From Deltaproteobacteria bacterium (GTDB lineage Bacteria; Bdellovibrionota; UBA1018; UBA923), in assembly GCA_016194795.1 (NCBI GenBank), contig JACQAX010000360.1, forward strand, positions 1 through 12,707: a stretch of 12,707 nt of DNA. The letters are read 5' to 3'. Positions 1 through 7,140 of the stretch are shown here, one piece after another. Positions within the stretch are counted from its first letter, which is position 1. The number at the start of each line of letters is the position of its first letter. Position numbers and translations under genes: made by a program. Under the pieces are notes generated by a model, which ran no database searches, was not told the origin of the DNA, and saw only the letters and a program-made list of their open reading frames with translations.

Positions 1-27
1 CGTCAATACCGTCAGTTTCGAAGCCAT
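1..27 (-). CDS. 5' end of a truncated minus-strand gene (9 codons)
   Basis: Only the first nine codons lie inside the window; they read MASKLTVLT and run off the left edge without a stop. The case for a real start is the ribosome site: on the minus strand AAGGAGA (positions 35-41) sits seven bases before the ATG, which is close to ideal. The gene is divergent from the acidic-protein/hydrolase pair that begins at 116. Nine residues are too few to name a product; a cytosolic protein is likely because the start is not signal-like. Confidence 0.6.
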
Positions 28-115
28 TATGCGCTCTCCTTTTCCGGTGGGTTTGCAGAACGTGCGCCAAGAGGGCCAGGCCGAAGCGGCATCCACCTTG
101 CTACTAGTAGAAAGC

Positions 116-490
116 ATGAGCTCCAAAAAGAAACCCAAGGAAGCCCTGCCCGAGCGACGGAACCCGGGTGATGACGAGGCCGAACGCTGCTCACCCGGCT
201 CGATCGAGCAGCAGCTCGACATGTGCGAGGAGGGGAGCTTGCGGGGAGACGACATCCTCCACGAGCATGGACGCCGGGCCGTCTCGTCGGACGGAGATCC
301 GGCCGAGATCGGCGAAGAAAATCTCGAGGAAAACTGGCACGTCGACCTCTCCGAGGAAGATCGGGAAGGCGACGAGATGAGCGGCGACGAGCACTCGTCG
401 GGCCTCCAGGGCGACGCGCCCGCCCGAGATCGCGAGGAGGCGCCGAGATCGGTTCGCCGCTTCGGGAAGCTGAAAAAGCAGAGCGCATGA
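116..490 (+). CDS. acidic hypothetical protein, coupled to the hydrolase
   Basis: This is a 124-residue protein I do not recognise. It opens with a lysine-rich segment (MSSKKKPKE), is then strongly acidic and hydrophilic with many Glu/Asp and few hydrophobic residues, and ends in a basic tail (RRFGKLKKQSA). It has only two cysteines and no signal peptide or membrane segment, so it is probably a soluble and perhaps disordered cytosolic protein. Third codon positions are GC-rich, as in the neighbours, which supports coding. I chose the ATG at 116 because an in-frame start at 29 would overlap the ribosome site of the divergent gene; the ribosome site before 116 (AGAAAG) is weak. Its stop overlaps the start of the next gene (ATGA at 487-490), so translation of the two is probably coupled. 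It could still be a chance open frame. Confidence 0.5.
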   Translation: MSSKKKPKEALPERRNPGDDEAERCSPGSIEQQLDMCEEGSLRGDDILHEHGRRAVSSDGDPAEIGEENLEENWHVDLSEEDREGDEMSGDEHSSGLQGDAPARDREEAPRSVRRFGKLKKQSA

Positions 491-1119
491 GCGACGTCAC
501 GATACGCGAAGGCACCCTTGCCCTCGCCGGCTCGCTCGGGCTCCCGGCGGCCCCCGCGGGGCTCGTCGTCTTCGCCCATGGCAGCGGAAGCAGCCGACTC
601 AGCCCGAGAAACCGGCAGGTCGCCGAAGCCCTGAACGAAGCGGGCCTCGGCACGCTGCTTTTGGATCTTCTGACCGAGGAGGAGTCTCGCGACCGCCGCA
701 ACGTCTTCGACATCCCTCTGCTTGCCAGCCGCGTCGTATCGGCAACCCGCTGGGCCCGCGCCGAAAACTTCGGCAAGGCGCTTCCGCTCGGCTACTTCGG
801 CGCCAGCACCGGAGCGGCCGCGGCTCTCTGGGCCGCCGCCGAGCTCAGAGACGGCGTCCGCGCGGTGGTGTCGCGCGGCGGACGCCCCGATCTGGCTCTC
901 CCAAGGCTCGCCGACGTGACGGCGCCGACGCTACTCATCGTGGGTGGCGACGACGAGGAGGTCCTCGCGATGAACGACGAGGCCCTCCGGGAGCTCACGG
1001 CGGGCGAGCTGCTCGTGATTCCGGGGGCCACGCACCTTTTCGAGGAACCAGGCGCCCTCGAGAGAGTTTCGAAGGAAGCCTCGTCGTGGTTCCTCAGGCA
1101 TTTCGACGGTCGAAAATAG
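487..1119 (+). CDS. dienelactone-hydrolase-like alpha/beta hydrolase
   Basis: A 210-residue single-domain alpha/beta hydrolase, probably cytosolic (no signal peptide). The fold is visible in order: strand and oxyanion loop VVFAHGSGSS at 27-36, nucleophile elbow GASTG with Ser107, strand TLLIVGGDDE carrying the acid residue around Asp155, and the catalytic His183 in GATHLF. Length and motif order fit the dienelactone hydrolase family, which hydrolyses esters or lactones; the true substrate cannot be read from the sequence. In other bacteria related proteins often occur beside or fused to phosphoribosyltransferases; here the partner is instead an acidic hypothetical protein. The start at 487 overlaps the preceding stop (ATGA), which indicates translational coupling. 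The 3' end overlaps the convergent DoxX-like gene by 26 bases. Confidence 0.85.
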   Translation: MSDVTIREGTLALAGSLGLPAAPAGLVVFAHGSGSSRLSPRNRQVAEALNEAGLGTLLLDLLTEEESRDRRNVFDIPLLASRVVSATRWARAENFGKALPLGYFGASTGAAAALWAAAELRDGVRAVVSRGGRPDLALPRLADVTAPTLLIVGGDDEEVLAMNDEALRELTAGELLVIPGATHLFEEPGALERVSKEASSWFLRHFDGRK

Positions 1120-1555
1120 TTCCAAGGCGACCGAGCGCGAAAGCCGCCAGGCAAAGCCCGAGGTCACGCAACGCGATGTCGTAATACTGACCCGTCATCA
1201 ACAGATTGACGATGATGCCGGCGAGCCACAATGCGACGACGTGACCGAAGATGCGCGGCTTCACCGCGACGCCGAGCCCCGCGATGATCTCGATCACCCC
1301 GGCGATCGACATGAACGTCCGCGGATCGACCCGCAGGAAGCCGCTGATCTGCGGCGCCAGATAAGCATCCCAGTTCACGAGCACCTGGGAGAACTTGTCG
1401 ATCCCCGCCACGATGGGAGCGACGGTGAAGGCGACGCGCAAAACGGTGAAGGCCTGCTGAACCGGCGGCGAATCGTGCGCCGCCACGAGCGACGGTCTCG
1501 TCCGGTTTTCAATGGGATGGACGGTCGCGTCCATCTGCTTGGCTGGTTGAACCAT
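1094..1555 (-). CDS. DoxX-like membrane protein
   Basis: A 153-residue inner-membrane protein with about four transmembrane helices (roughly 36-52, 80-98, 103-121 and 129-147) after a hydrophilic N-terminus of about 30 residues. The pattern PIVAGIDKF in the first helix, followed by a loop with W and YLAP, and later EIIAGLGVAVKP, resembles the DoxX/DoxD-like group of small quinone- or redox-associated membrane proteins; the biochemical role of most members is unknown. The start is well supported: GGAGG lies eight bases before the ATG on the minus strand. The gene converges on the hydrolase and overlaps its last 26 bases, leaving no room for a terminator. It lies 80 bases downstream of the small membrane protein gene at 1636-1914 and may be co-transcribed with it. 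Confidence 0.7.
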   Translation of the reverse strand: MVQPAKQMDATVHPIENRTRPSLVAAHDSPPVQQAFTVLRVAFTVAPIVAGIDKFSQVLVNWDAYLAPQISGFLRVDPRTFMSIAGVIEIIAGLGVAVKPRIFGHVVALWLAGIIVNLLMTGQYYDIALRDLGLCLAAFALGRLGTIFDRRNA

Positions 1556-1635
1556 GATCTAATCCTCCGTTGGTCTACTGTGGAGCAAAGCTCGTGCCGC
1601 GGCCCTCGCCATGCCCGCCGGGCGGCCGCCACGTC

Positions 1636-1914
1636 TTAGAACAAACCCCTCGGCTTGTAGGGCAACCCGAACGAGTCGTGGGCGTGCGGGGCCTCGGCGC
1701 GCGCCACGCCGGGCGCCACGTTGCGCGCAAGCTTCGGCCTCTCGAAGAAGAGGACGAGCACGCCCGCGAGCAGCCCGAGCACCGTGGCTCTCATGACGAA
1801 GGTCACGAGGGCCGCGAAGCCGAGGTTTTCGCCTCGCTCGGCGTGCGTCTCTTCGAGCGCGCGCGCCACGGCGAAGTTGATCGTATTGGCATTATTTTCG
1901 TTGTGCGTTTCCAT
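1636..1914 (-). CDS. small single-helix membrane protein, unknown function
   Basis: A 92-residue protein I do not recognise. The N-terminus is polar and rich in Asn, Thr and Glu; one hydrophobic helix spans about residues 32-60 (from NLGFAALV to VLVLFF), and the C-terminal 30 residues are basic, with His, Pro and Gly. This looks like a single-pass inner-membrane protein. I prefer the ATG at 1914; an in-frame GTG at 1938 would add eight residues. Neither start has a strong ribosome site (CGGAAACC before 1914). It is upstream of, and in the same direction as, the DoxX-like gene, which suggests a shared transcript. Confidence 0.5.
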   Translation of the reverse strand: METHNENNANTINFAVARALEETHAERGENLGFAALVTFVMRATVLGLLAGVLVLFFERPKLARNVAPGVARAEAPHAHDSFGLPYKPRGLF

Positions 1915-2065
1915 TTTGGTTTCCGTTGTCGGGCACACGAAGCCCCGCGAGGCATCGCAGCCCGAATTGAAGATGTTCGAAACGCGCGCGACGAAACAAC
2001 GAGGACACGCGTCCCTGGCCCACGAGGAGCCTCGGTAAATTGATTTTTATGGGATTAGTGCAGCG

Positions 2066-2182
2066 TCAGAACCAGGTCGGTTGCGGCTGCGACGAAGTGC
2101 TCGGGGAGCACATACGATCGATTCCATCGACGGTCTGACCGGTCAGGCCAGTCGCTTTCAGGTTTTTGGTGTTCGTAATCAT
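2066..2182 (-). CDS. 38-residue mini-protein with consensus ribosome site
   Basis: A short reading frame of 38 codons starting MITNTKNLKATGLTGQTVDG and ending PQPTWF, then TGA. It matches no family I know. It is supported by its signals rather than by similarity: AAAGGAGG (2191-2198) lies exactly eight bases before the ATG, and -10/-35 candidates sit just upstream in the gap behind the protease gene. After residue 23 the -1 frame stays open and gives 19 more residues that look more protein-like (starting YVLPEHFVAAATDL) to a TAA at 2055-2057, so the gene may carry a frameshift, a sequencing error or a programmed slip; the joined product would be 42 residues. No signal peptide is seen. A leader peptide or degraded remnant is also possible. 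Confidence 0.45.
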   Translation of the reverse strand: MITNTKNLKATGLTGQTVDGIDRMCSPSTSSQPQPTWF

Positions 2183-2190
2183 CGTGTGCT

Positions 2191-2198
2191 CCTCCTTT
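2191..2198 (-). promoter_or_regulatory. consensus Shine-Dalgarno of the mini-gene
   Basis: The minus strand reads AAAGGAGG, eight bases before the ATG at 2182. It is the best match to the anti-Shine-Dalgarno sequence seen anywhere in the window, and it decides the start of the 38-codon gene. Confidence 0.7.
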
Positions 2199-2207
2199 CA
2201 AGTAGGA

Positions 2208-2243
2208 TTTATACAAAATACGTCATTTTCGCGGCAAAATCAA
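2208..2243 (-). promoter_or_regulatory. candidate promoter(s) of the mini-gene
   Basis: Two overlapping sigma-70-like arrangements lie on the minus strand: TTGCCG (2232-2237) with 18 bases to TATAAA (2208-2213), and TTGATT (2238-2243) with 17 bases to TATTTT (2215-2220). The stretch is clearly more AT-rich than its surroundings and lies at the end of the protease gene, so transcription would start near 2201, a few bases before the ribosome site. No experiment supports it; it is a pattern match. Confidence 0.4.
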
Positions 2244-3067
2244 ACGTTTTTCGTTGCGCGACGAAAATACCGGAGAGCGAGCGCGCAGAGCGCGAGAAGC
2301 GCGAGGAAATTCGCGAGCGAGGACAAGGATTCGCGCGACGGCGCCGACGGCGGGCGCCGGTCGCCGCGGCCGCGCGACTCGCGACGATTCACGTCGGCGA
2401 TCGTCCCGCAGCCGCCGCCGTCGTCGGTTCCGCCGGGCGGGTAGAGATGCCGCAAGCCCGCCACGTCGTCGTCGGAGAGCGTCGCGCGCGAGAGCGTCGT
2501 GACGTCGGGATACATGATCGCGCGCGGGTCGGTCGAATGGCCGAGGCCGAGAATGTGCCCGAGCTCGTGCGTGATCACGATCAGCACGCGCGTGAGGTCG
2601 AGCGTGGCGATGTCGGCCATCGCGTCGCGCTGGGTGTTGAGGATCGTGTAGGCGTAAGCGACGCGCCGGCTGTCGCGATCGACCGAGATTCCGGTCACGC
2701 CGGGTATCGAGTTCACGTCGAGGCTCGTGGTGGTCTTGAAGTCGGTGTCGCACACGACGACGGGAGAGTCCTGCGCTTCGCCGGCGCGCGCGCCCTTGGC
2801 GGTCGTCTTCGAGGAAGCGTCGCCGGCGAGCTCGAGGCGGATCTCGGCGCCGTCGACGTGGCTCCACAGGTCCATCGCGGCGAGGACGAGGCTCCGCATG
2901 TCGAGCCCCGGCGGGCATTCTCCCGTGGCGAGGCTCACGCGCAAGACCTTCGTGTTCCAACCCTTCATTGCGGGATCGTCACCGTTCAGGGTCCAGGCGA
3001 ACCCCGTCAAGGGGGCGCCGACCGCCAGCGCAAGCCAGCACACGACCACCGCGAAAGCCGCTCTCAT
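2240..3067 (-). CDS. matrixin-like (M10-type) zinc metalloprotease with C-terminal anchor
   Basis: A 275-residue exported protease. Residues 1-24 form a signal peptide. The zinc site HELGHILGLGH (His167, Glu168, His171, His177) and the Met-turn at Met185 (AIMYP) define a metzincin of the matrixin kind, which cleaves proteins outside the cytoplasm. There is no recognisable cysteine-switch propeptide. After the catalytic domain comes a Gly-rich stretch with Cys220 (GGGCG), an Arg-rich linker, a hydrophobic helix at about 250-266 and a short basic end (RYFRR); this resembles C-terminal sorting signals of the MYXO-CTERM type, which tether proteins to the surface, although the cysteine is unusually far from the helix. 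It follows the GMC oxidoreductase gene after 24 bases, so it is probably the last gene of that operon. No good ribosome site precedes the ATG. Confidence 0.85.
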   Translation of the reverse strand: MRAAFAVVVCWLALAVGAPLTGFAWTLNGDDPAMKGWNTKVLRVSLATGECPPGLDMRSLVLAAMDLWSHVDGAEIRLELAGDASSKTTAKGARAGEAQDSPVVVCDTDFKTTTSLDVNSIPGVTGISVDRDSRRVAYAYTILNTQRDAMADIATLDLTRVLIVITHELGHILGLGHSTDPRAIMYPDVTTLSRATLSDDDVAGLRHLYPPGGTDDGGGCGTIADVNRRESRGRGDRRPPSAPSRESLSSLANFLALLALCALALRYFRRATKNV

Positions 3068-3091
3068 AGCGGCTAAGCTAAGGCAAAAGCC

Positions 3092-4717
3092 CTACTTGTC
3101 ACGCTTCGGCGCACCGGCCGCGGCGGGTCCGACAAAGCTCATCGCCCGCTCGGACATCGCCGTGATCGTAAGCGACGGGTTGACGCCGAGGTTGGCCGGA
3201 ATGACCGAGCCGTCGCAGACGTACATGTTGCGATAGCCGAAAACCGCGTGCTTCCCGTCGATGACGCCGTGCTCGGGATCAGGGCCGATCCCACAGCCGC
3301 CCAGGATGTGCGCGGTCGTCGGGATCTGCAGCAGCACCTCGTTGACGGCGCTCTGCGGGATCGCGTTCACCTTCTTGGCGAGCGCGCGCGCGACGACGTG
3401 GCCGATCGCGATGTAGGAGGGGATGGTCTGGCTCGCGTCAACCTCGGTCGTGAGGCGTTTGCGGAAGAAGGTGAAGAGATTGCGGCCCAGCTTGAAGCGC
3501 ATCTTGTTGTCGAGCGTCTGCATCACGAGCAGGATGATCGAGCGCTCCGCCCACTTCGCGTTGAAAAGCAGCCTCAACGAGTCGATGGGGTGAAACACCG
3601 TCGCCGCCAGCAGCTTGAGCGGGCGCGTGACGCGGTTGCCGTCGTCGGCCATCGGCGCGGCCAGCACCTTCATGAACGACGACCCGCTCGGGTAACGCAC
3701 CGGCTCGATGTGCGTGACGTCGTCGGCGTAGAAGCCCGACGTGATCGCGATCCCCTTCGAGAAGTCGCGGTTGGAGTCGCGCGTGGTCACCCCGAGCAAG
3801 GCCTCGCTGTTGGTGCGGATGTCGAAGCCGAGGCGCTTCGAGAGGCGCGGCAGCGAGCCGGTGACGTCGCGGCACTTGAGCAGCAGGTTGACGGTTCCGA
3901 GCACGCCCGCCGAAAGCACCACGCCGCGCGCGCGCAGCACGCGGCGGTCTTTGGCGAACCACGCGGTCGAGCGCTCAACGACGACCTCGTAACCCTCCGA
4001 GCCGTCGCCGCCGCCGATCGGGCGCACCTCCACCACGTTGGTCTCGGGGATGATCTCGGCGCCGTTTTTCTCGGCGAAGAAAAGATAGTTCTTGTCGAGC
4101 GTGTTCTTCGAGTTGAAGCGGCAACCGACCATGCAGCCGCCGCAGAGATTGCAGGCATGGCGCTCCGGGCCCTTGCCACCGAAGTACGGATCGGGAACCT
4201 TCTTGCCCTCCTCGCCGGGCTTGCCGAAGAAGACGCCGACGTCCACGCTCGTGAAGGTCGACTCGCGGCCCATCTCGCGCGCGACCTCGAGCAGCTTCTG
4301 GTCGACCTCGTTGAGGTGCGGGTTGCGCGTCACGCCCAGCATGCGCTTGGCCATCGAGTAGTGCGGGGCGAGCTCCGCTTTCCAGTCGGCGAGCTCGCGC
4401 CAGTTCGCGGCGCCGTAGAACGAGTCGCCGGGCTCGAGGAGCGTGTTGGCGTACACGAGGCTGCCGCCGCCGACGCCCGAGCCGCTGAGGATCAGCACGT
4501 TCTTGAAGAGGCTCATGTTCTGGATGCCGAAGCACTTCAGCAGCGGCATCCAGAGATAGCGGCGCACGTCCCAGTTCGTGCGCGCGTAGTCGCGGCCATG
4601 GAAGCGCTTGCCGCGCTCGATGACGCCGACCTTGTAGCCTTTTTCGGAGAGCCGCAGCGCCGAGACGCTGCCACCGAAGCCCGAGCCAACAACGAGGTAG
4701 TCGTAATCGAATTGCAT
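3092..4717 (-). CDS. GMC-family FAD oxidoreductase (cholesterol-oxidase-like)
   Basis: A 541-residue flavoprotein. The N-terminal dinucleotide-binding motif GSGFGG (11-16), the FAD-contact segment GSGVGGGSLVYANTLL (78-93) and the C-terminal GMC domain with a probable catalytic His in HILGGCGIG, followed by YVCDGSVIPANLGVNPS, place it in the GMC group nearest to ChoD-type cholesterol oxidases. Members oxidise alcohols, including sterols, using FAD; the substrate here is not evident. Cys189, 192, 195 and 199 (spacing CxxCxxCxxxC, then KNTLDKNY) look like a metal or iron-sulfur cluster site and are also known from this subfamily. No signal peptide is apparent, so a cytosolic or peripheral-membrane location is likely. 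It lies 19 bases after the lipoprotein gene and 24 before the protease gene, in operon-like spacing; no clear Shine-Dalgarno precedes the ATG. Confidence 0.87.
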   Translation of the reverse strand: MQFDYDYLVVGSGFGGSVSALRLSEKGYKVGVIERGKRFHGRDYARTNWDVRRYLWMPLLKCFGIQNMSLFKNVLILSGSGVGGGSLVYANTLLEPGDSFYGAANWRELADWKAELAPHYSMAKRMLGVTRNPHLNEVDQKLLEVAREMGRESTFTSVDVGVFFGKPGEEGKKVPDPYFGGKGPERHACNLCGGCMVGCRFNSKNTLDKNYLFFAEKNGAEIIPETNVVEVRPIGGGDGSEGYEVVVERSTAWFAKDRRVLRARGVVLSAGVLGTVNLLLKCRDVTGSLPRLSKRLGFDIRTNSEALLGVTTRDSNRDFSKGIAITSGFYADDVTHIEPVRYPSGSSFMKVLAAPMADDGNRVTRPLKLLAATVFHPIDSLRLLFNAKWAERSIILLVMQTLDNKMRFKLGRNLFTFFRKRLTTEVDASQTIPSYIAIGHVVARALAKKVNAIPQSAVNEVLLQIPTTAHILGGCGIGPDPEHGVIDGKHAVFGYRNMYVCDGSVIPANLGVNPSLTITAMSERAMSFVGPAAAGAPKRDK

Positions 4718-4736
4718 CGGGCTAAGACTAGCAGGC

Positions 4737-5735
4737 TCACTTCTGCTCGTCGACCGTCTCGTTCACTTTTAGGCGTTCGGCCCAGCCGACGTAATGCGGG
4801 TGCGCGAGGTCGAACAGGGTCTCGGGCCCGACCGGAGCCACCGGATCGACCTTCGCCTCGGCCGCCGGCTCGCGCCCATGGGCGTCGACCTCGCCGGTGC
4901 TGGTGTAACGGTTCTGTCCACTGCCGCTCCCTCGACGCGAGCTCTCGAAGCCGGCGCCGTCGTCAGCCGCGGCGGCGATCGTACCTTCAGCCTTTGCCGT
5001 CGCTTCAGCCGTACTGCCGTGCCCCGTATCGATCTTCGCGATCGGCGTGTCGGCCGAATTCCCGCCCAGCTGCTCCTGGGGACCCTTCGGGCCGCCACCG
5101 CCGGAAAGTTTCGTTCCACCGCCACCGCCCAGGGGCTCGGGTCCGTACGTGTCGACGCCGCTCGCGTGGGAGACCGCCGCTTTCGGATTCGTCGCCGGGT
5201 TGGAGAGCTTGCTCGAAAGAACCGACGAGCCGTGGGCCTTGCCGCCGTCGGAGCCGCCGCCATCGGCGACGTCGCCATCACCGTCGCCGGAGTCGCCGGT
5301 ATCCGGAGTGCCGCCACCGCCAGGATCGACTTGCCCCACGGGCGGGTCGGAATCGCCGGGATCGGTACCCGTGTCTTCCGCGAGCTCCTCGGCCGCGGTC
5401 ATCTCGGTGTCGACCGTGTCGGACATGTCCAGGCCCTGCATGACGGCGTCACCGATCTCGGTTTCGCCGAACGGCGGACACGAGTTCGTCGTGTAGTTCT
5501 TCTCGTCGAGCACCTTGTCGTCCCAGCCCGGGCAGTGGCAGGTGCACATGCCTTTGACGGCCTCGAGCTTGCCGCCCGAAAGCGCGCACTTGGTGAAGAG
5601 CTGGAGGAGAGGGCCGTTCGTGAAGTTGACGCCGCAGCCCTCGACGACGTACTGCATGTCGGAGTCGCCGCCACAGCCGGCGCCGACCGCGATCACGAGA
5701 GCTGCGAATATCGAGAGGTCCCTCAGCTTAAACAT
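4737..5735 (-). CDS. Gly/Asp-rich putative lipoprotein, unknown function
   Basis: A 332-residue exported protein I do not recognise. The N-terminal hydrophobic segment ends at VGAGC, so Cys21 could be the lipidated residue; Gly at -3 makes this an imperfect lipobox. A small Cys-rich head follows (Cys34, 50, 64, 66, 68 and 86, including CTCHC), probably disulfide-bonded. Residues about 110-290 are low-complexity: acidic first, then runs of Gly with Asp, Ser and Pro, presumably an extended linker. The last 30 residues (from TLFDLAHPHYVGWAERL) look ordered again. The ribosome site AAGGAG is strong but only two bases from the ATG. It starts eight bases after the 20-cysteine protein gene, and the two are probably made together as a periplasmic or surface pair. 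Confidence 0.7.
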   Translation of the reverse strand: MFKLRDLSIFAALVIAVGAGCGGDSDMQYVVEGCGVNFTNGPLLQLFTKCALSGGKLEAVKGMCTCHCPGWDDKVLDEKNYTTNSCPPFGETEIGDAVMQGLDMSDTVDTEMTAAEELAEDTGTDPGDSDPPVGQVDPGGGGTPDTGDSGDGDGDVADGGGSDGGKAHGSSVLSSKLSNPATNPKAAVSHASGVDTYGPEPLGGGGGTKLSGGGGPKGPQEQLGGNSADTPIAKIDTGHGSTAEATAKAEGTIAAAADDGAGFESSRRGSGSGQNRYTSTGEVDAHGREPAAEAKVDPVAPVGPETLFDLAHPHYVGWAERLKVNETVDEQK

Positions 5736-5743
5736 AGCTCCTT

Positions 5744-7111
5744 CTAATAATAGTTAGCGACCTTGGTGATCGGGAAGCGATTGCAGTAGTAGCAGTTCGA
5801 GCCGGTCCAGCCGTAGCCCGGCCACGTTCCGCCGGTGGCCACGCGCGCCGCCATCATCTTGGTGAAGTTGCCGACCTCGCGGCCGAGCCCGCCCGACCAG
5901 GCGCCGCGCCGGTAGCACTCGCGGATCAGCCCCTCGGCGGCGCCCTCGTCGTCGATGTCGATGTCGTTGTCGAGCCACCATTTGCACTCGTCCTTGAGCT
6001 GCTTCATGATGTCGTTGAAGATCGTCTTGGTGAGCGTCACCTTCTGCTCGGCCGCGAGCGCGTCGGACGAGGGCGCGCTTCCCGGCGGATTGCCGTTGAT
6101 CTGCTGGGTCGCGACGGTGTCGCTGGCGCCGGTGATCATGAAGTCGAGCTGGTCGCTCATCGCGTAGGTGAACTGGGCGCAGGCCATCACGTAGCCATAG
6201 AAGTTCTCGAGCGCCTGGCGCGCGAGCTTGATGTGGCACGCGGCGAGCGCCTTGCCCCCCGTGGCGGCGTTGTCGCAGTCGGCGGGCTTGATCCCGCTCC
6301 ACGGCGCGTAGCTGAACGCCCGGCTGCCCATGTAGCGGTTCTCGCTCTTGACGAAGTTCTCGGCCATCACCTTGCAAGGCGCGGTCGTGTCGGCGGTGGA
6401 CGCGCCCGAGTACGCCTGCGCCTTGGCGCTGCTCGAGGGGATGCGCACGCTGCGGTTCGCCTTCAGCTCGTTCATGACCTTGAGCCACATCTCGGACACG
6501 TTGCGCACCCAGGCGCCGCGAACGTACGAGAGCTCGCGGTCGCACGTGCTCATCTCGGTGAACAGGTGCTTTTGCGTCGCCTGTTGGCGGCAGGGCTGCA
6601 TGCAGGTGTTGGGCGTGCAGGTGTCGGCGGTCGGATTCGCCGGATCCTTGCAGTCGTGGCCGCCGCAGAGGCCGTAGTCGGTGAACGGACAGGTCGAGTC
6701 GACCCACACCTGGTAGTCGCGGTTCTCGATGTTGCAGAAGGAGCCGCACGACTTGCCCTGGTAGTTCTTGACGTCGTCGGCCGTTCCGCCCTCGCCCGAG
6801 CTGAGATCGCAAACCGGGCCGCCGAAGTCTTTCGGGTCGCTGTCGGCCACGAAGCTGATGACTTCCTGGTTATAGTAACCCTCGACGATCTTCTTGGTGC
6901 GATCGTAGAGCAGCGTGTTCATCGTGTTGAAGAGAAAGTCGCCGCCCGTGTCGCAGGCGCGGAAGCTCGGGTGCACGCCGCCCGCGACCGACGGGTTGCA
7001 CGGCGGCGCCAAAGGCTTGCTGAGATCCCAGGTGATCACGCCATGGGCCGGCGTGGGCTGTAATCCCATGACTGCTGTGGCGATGATGAAGGTCAGAATC
7101 CCCGGCTTCAA
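5744..7111 (-). CDS. cysteine-rich secreted protein, unknown function
   Basis: A 455-residue protein whose first 23 residues are a signal peptide ending in PTPAHG. I do not recognise the family. It has 20 cysteines, all after the signal peptide, dense between about residues 35 and 200 and again at the C-terminus (CYYC), which suggests many disulfides and an oxidising location (periplasm or outside). It is rich in Trp, Tyr, Asn and Gly, with no internal transmembrane helix. The start is a TTG, supported by GGGGG seven bases upstream and by the signal peptide directly after it. It is the first gene of the minus-strand cluster and is followed after eight bases by the lipoprotein gene. Conjugation proteins such as TraH have similar length but not these motifs. 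Confidence 0.75.
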   Translation of the reverse strand: MKPGILTFIIATAVMGLQPTPAHGVITWDLSKPLAPPCNPSVAGGVHPSFRACDTGGDFLFNTMNTLLYDRTKKIVEGYYNQEVISFVADSDPKDFGGPVCDLSSGEGGTADDVKNYQGKSCGSFCNIENRDYQVWVDSTCPFTDYGLCGGHDCKDPANPTADTCTPNTCMQPCRQQATQKHLFTEMSTCDRELSYVRGAWVRNVSEMWLKVMNELKANRSVRIPSSSAKAQAYSGASTADTTAPCKVMAENFVKSENRYMGSRAFSYAPWSGIKPADCDNAATGGKALAACHIKLARQALENFYGYVMACAQFTYAMSDQLDFMITGASDTVATQQINGNPPGSAPSSDALAAEQKVTLTKTIFNDIMKQLKDECKWWLDNDIDIDDEGAAEGLIRECYRRGAWSGGLGREVGNFTKMMAARVATGGTWPGYGWTGSNCYYCNRFPITKVANYY

Positions 7112-7140
7112 GAAACGTCCCCCTAATACCGAAAATACCC

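Noticed and set aside
101..110. Palindrome CTACTAGTAG before the start at 116
   Set aside because: A perfect 10-bp palindrome, but too short to call an operator and not repeated elsewhere in the window as far as I can see.
191..394. 67-codon hydrophobic minus-strand frame
   Set aside because: It is the antisense of the acidic gene (Glu/Asp codons read as Leu/Phe/Val on the other strand), with no ribosome site and no membrane-protein pattern.
5130..5400. Tandem-repeat array in the lipoprotein gene
   Set aside because: The DNA is low-complexity because it encodes Gly/Asp-rich protein, but no exact repeat unit recurs in register.
3248..5443. 731-codon plus-strand open frame across the GMC and lipoprotein genes
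   Set aside because: It is a GC-rich shadow full of Arg, Ala and Glu without domains; the minus strand there encodes clear family proteins.
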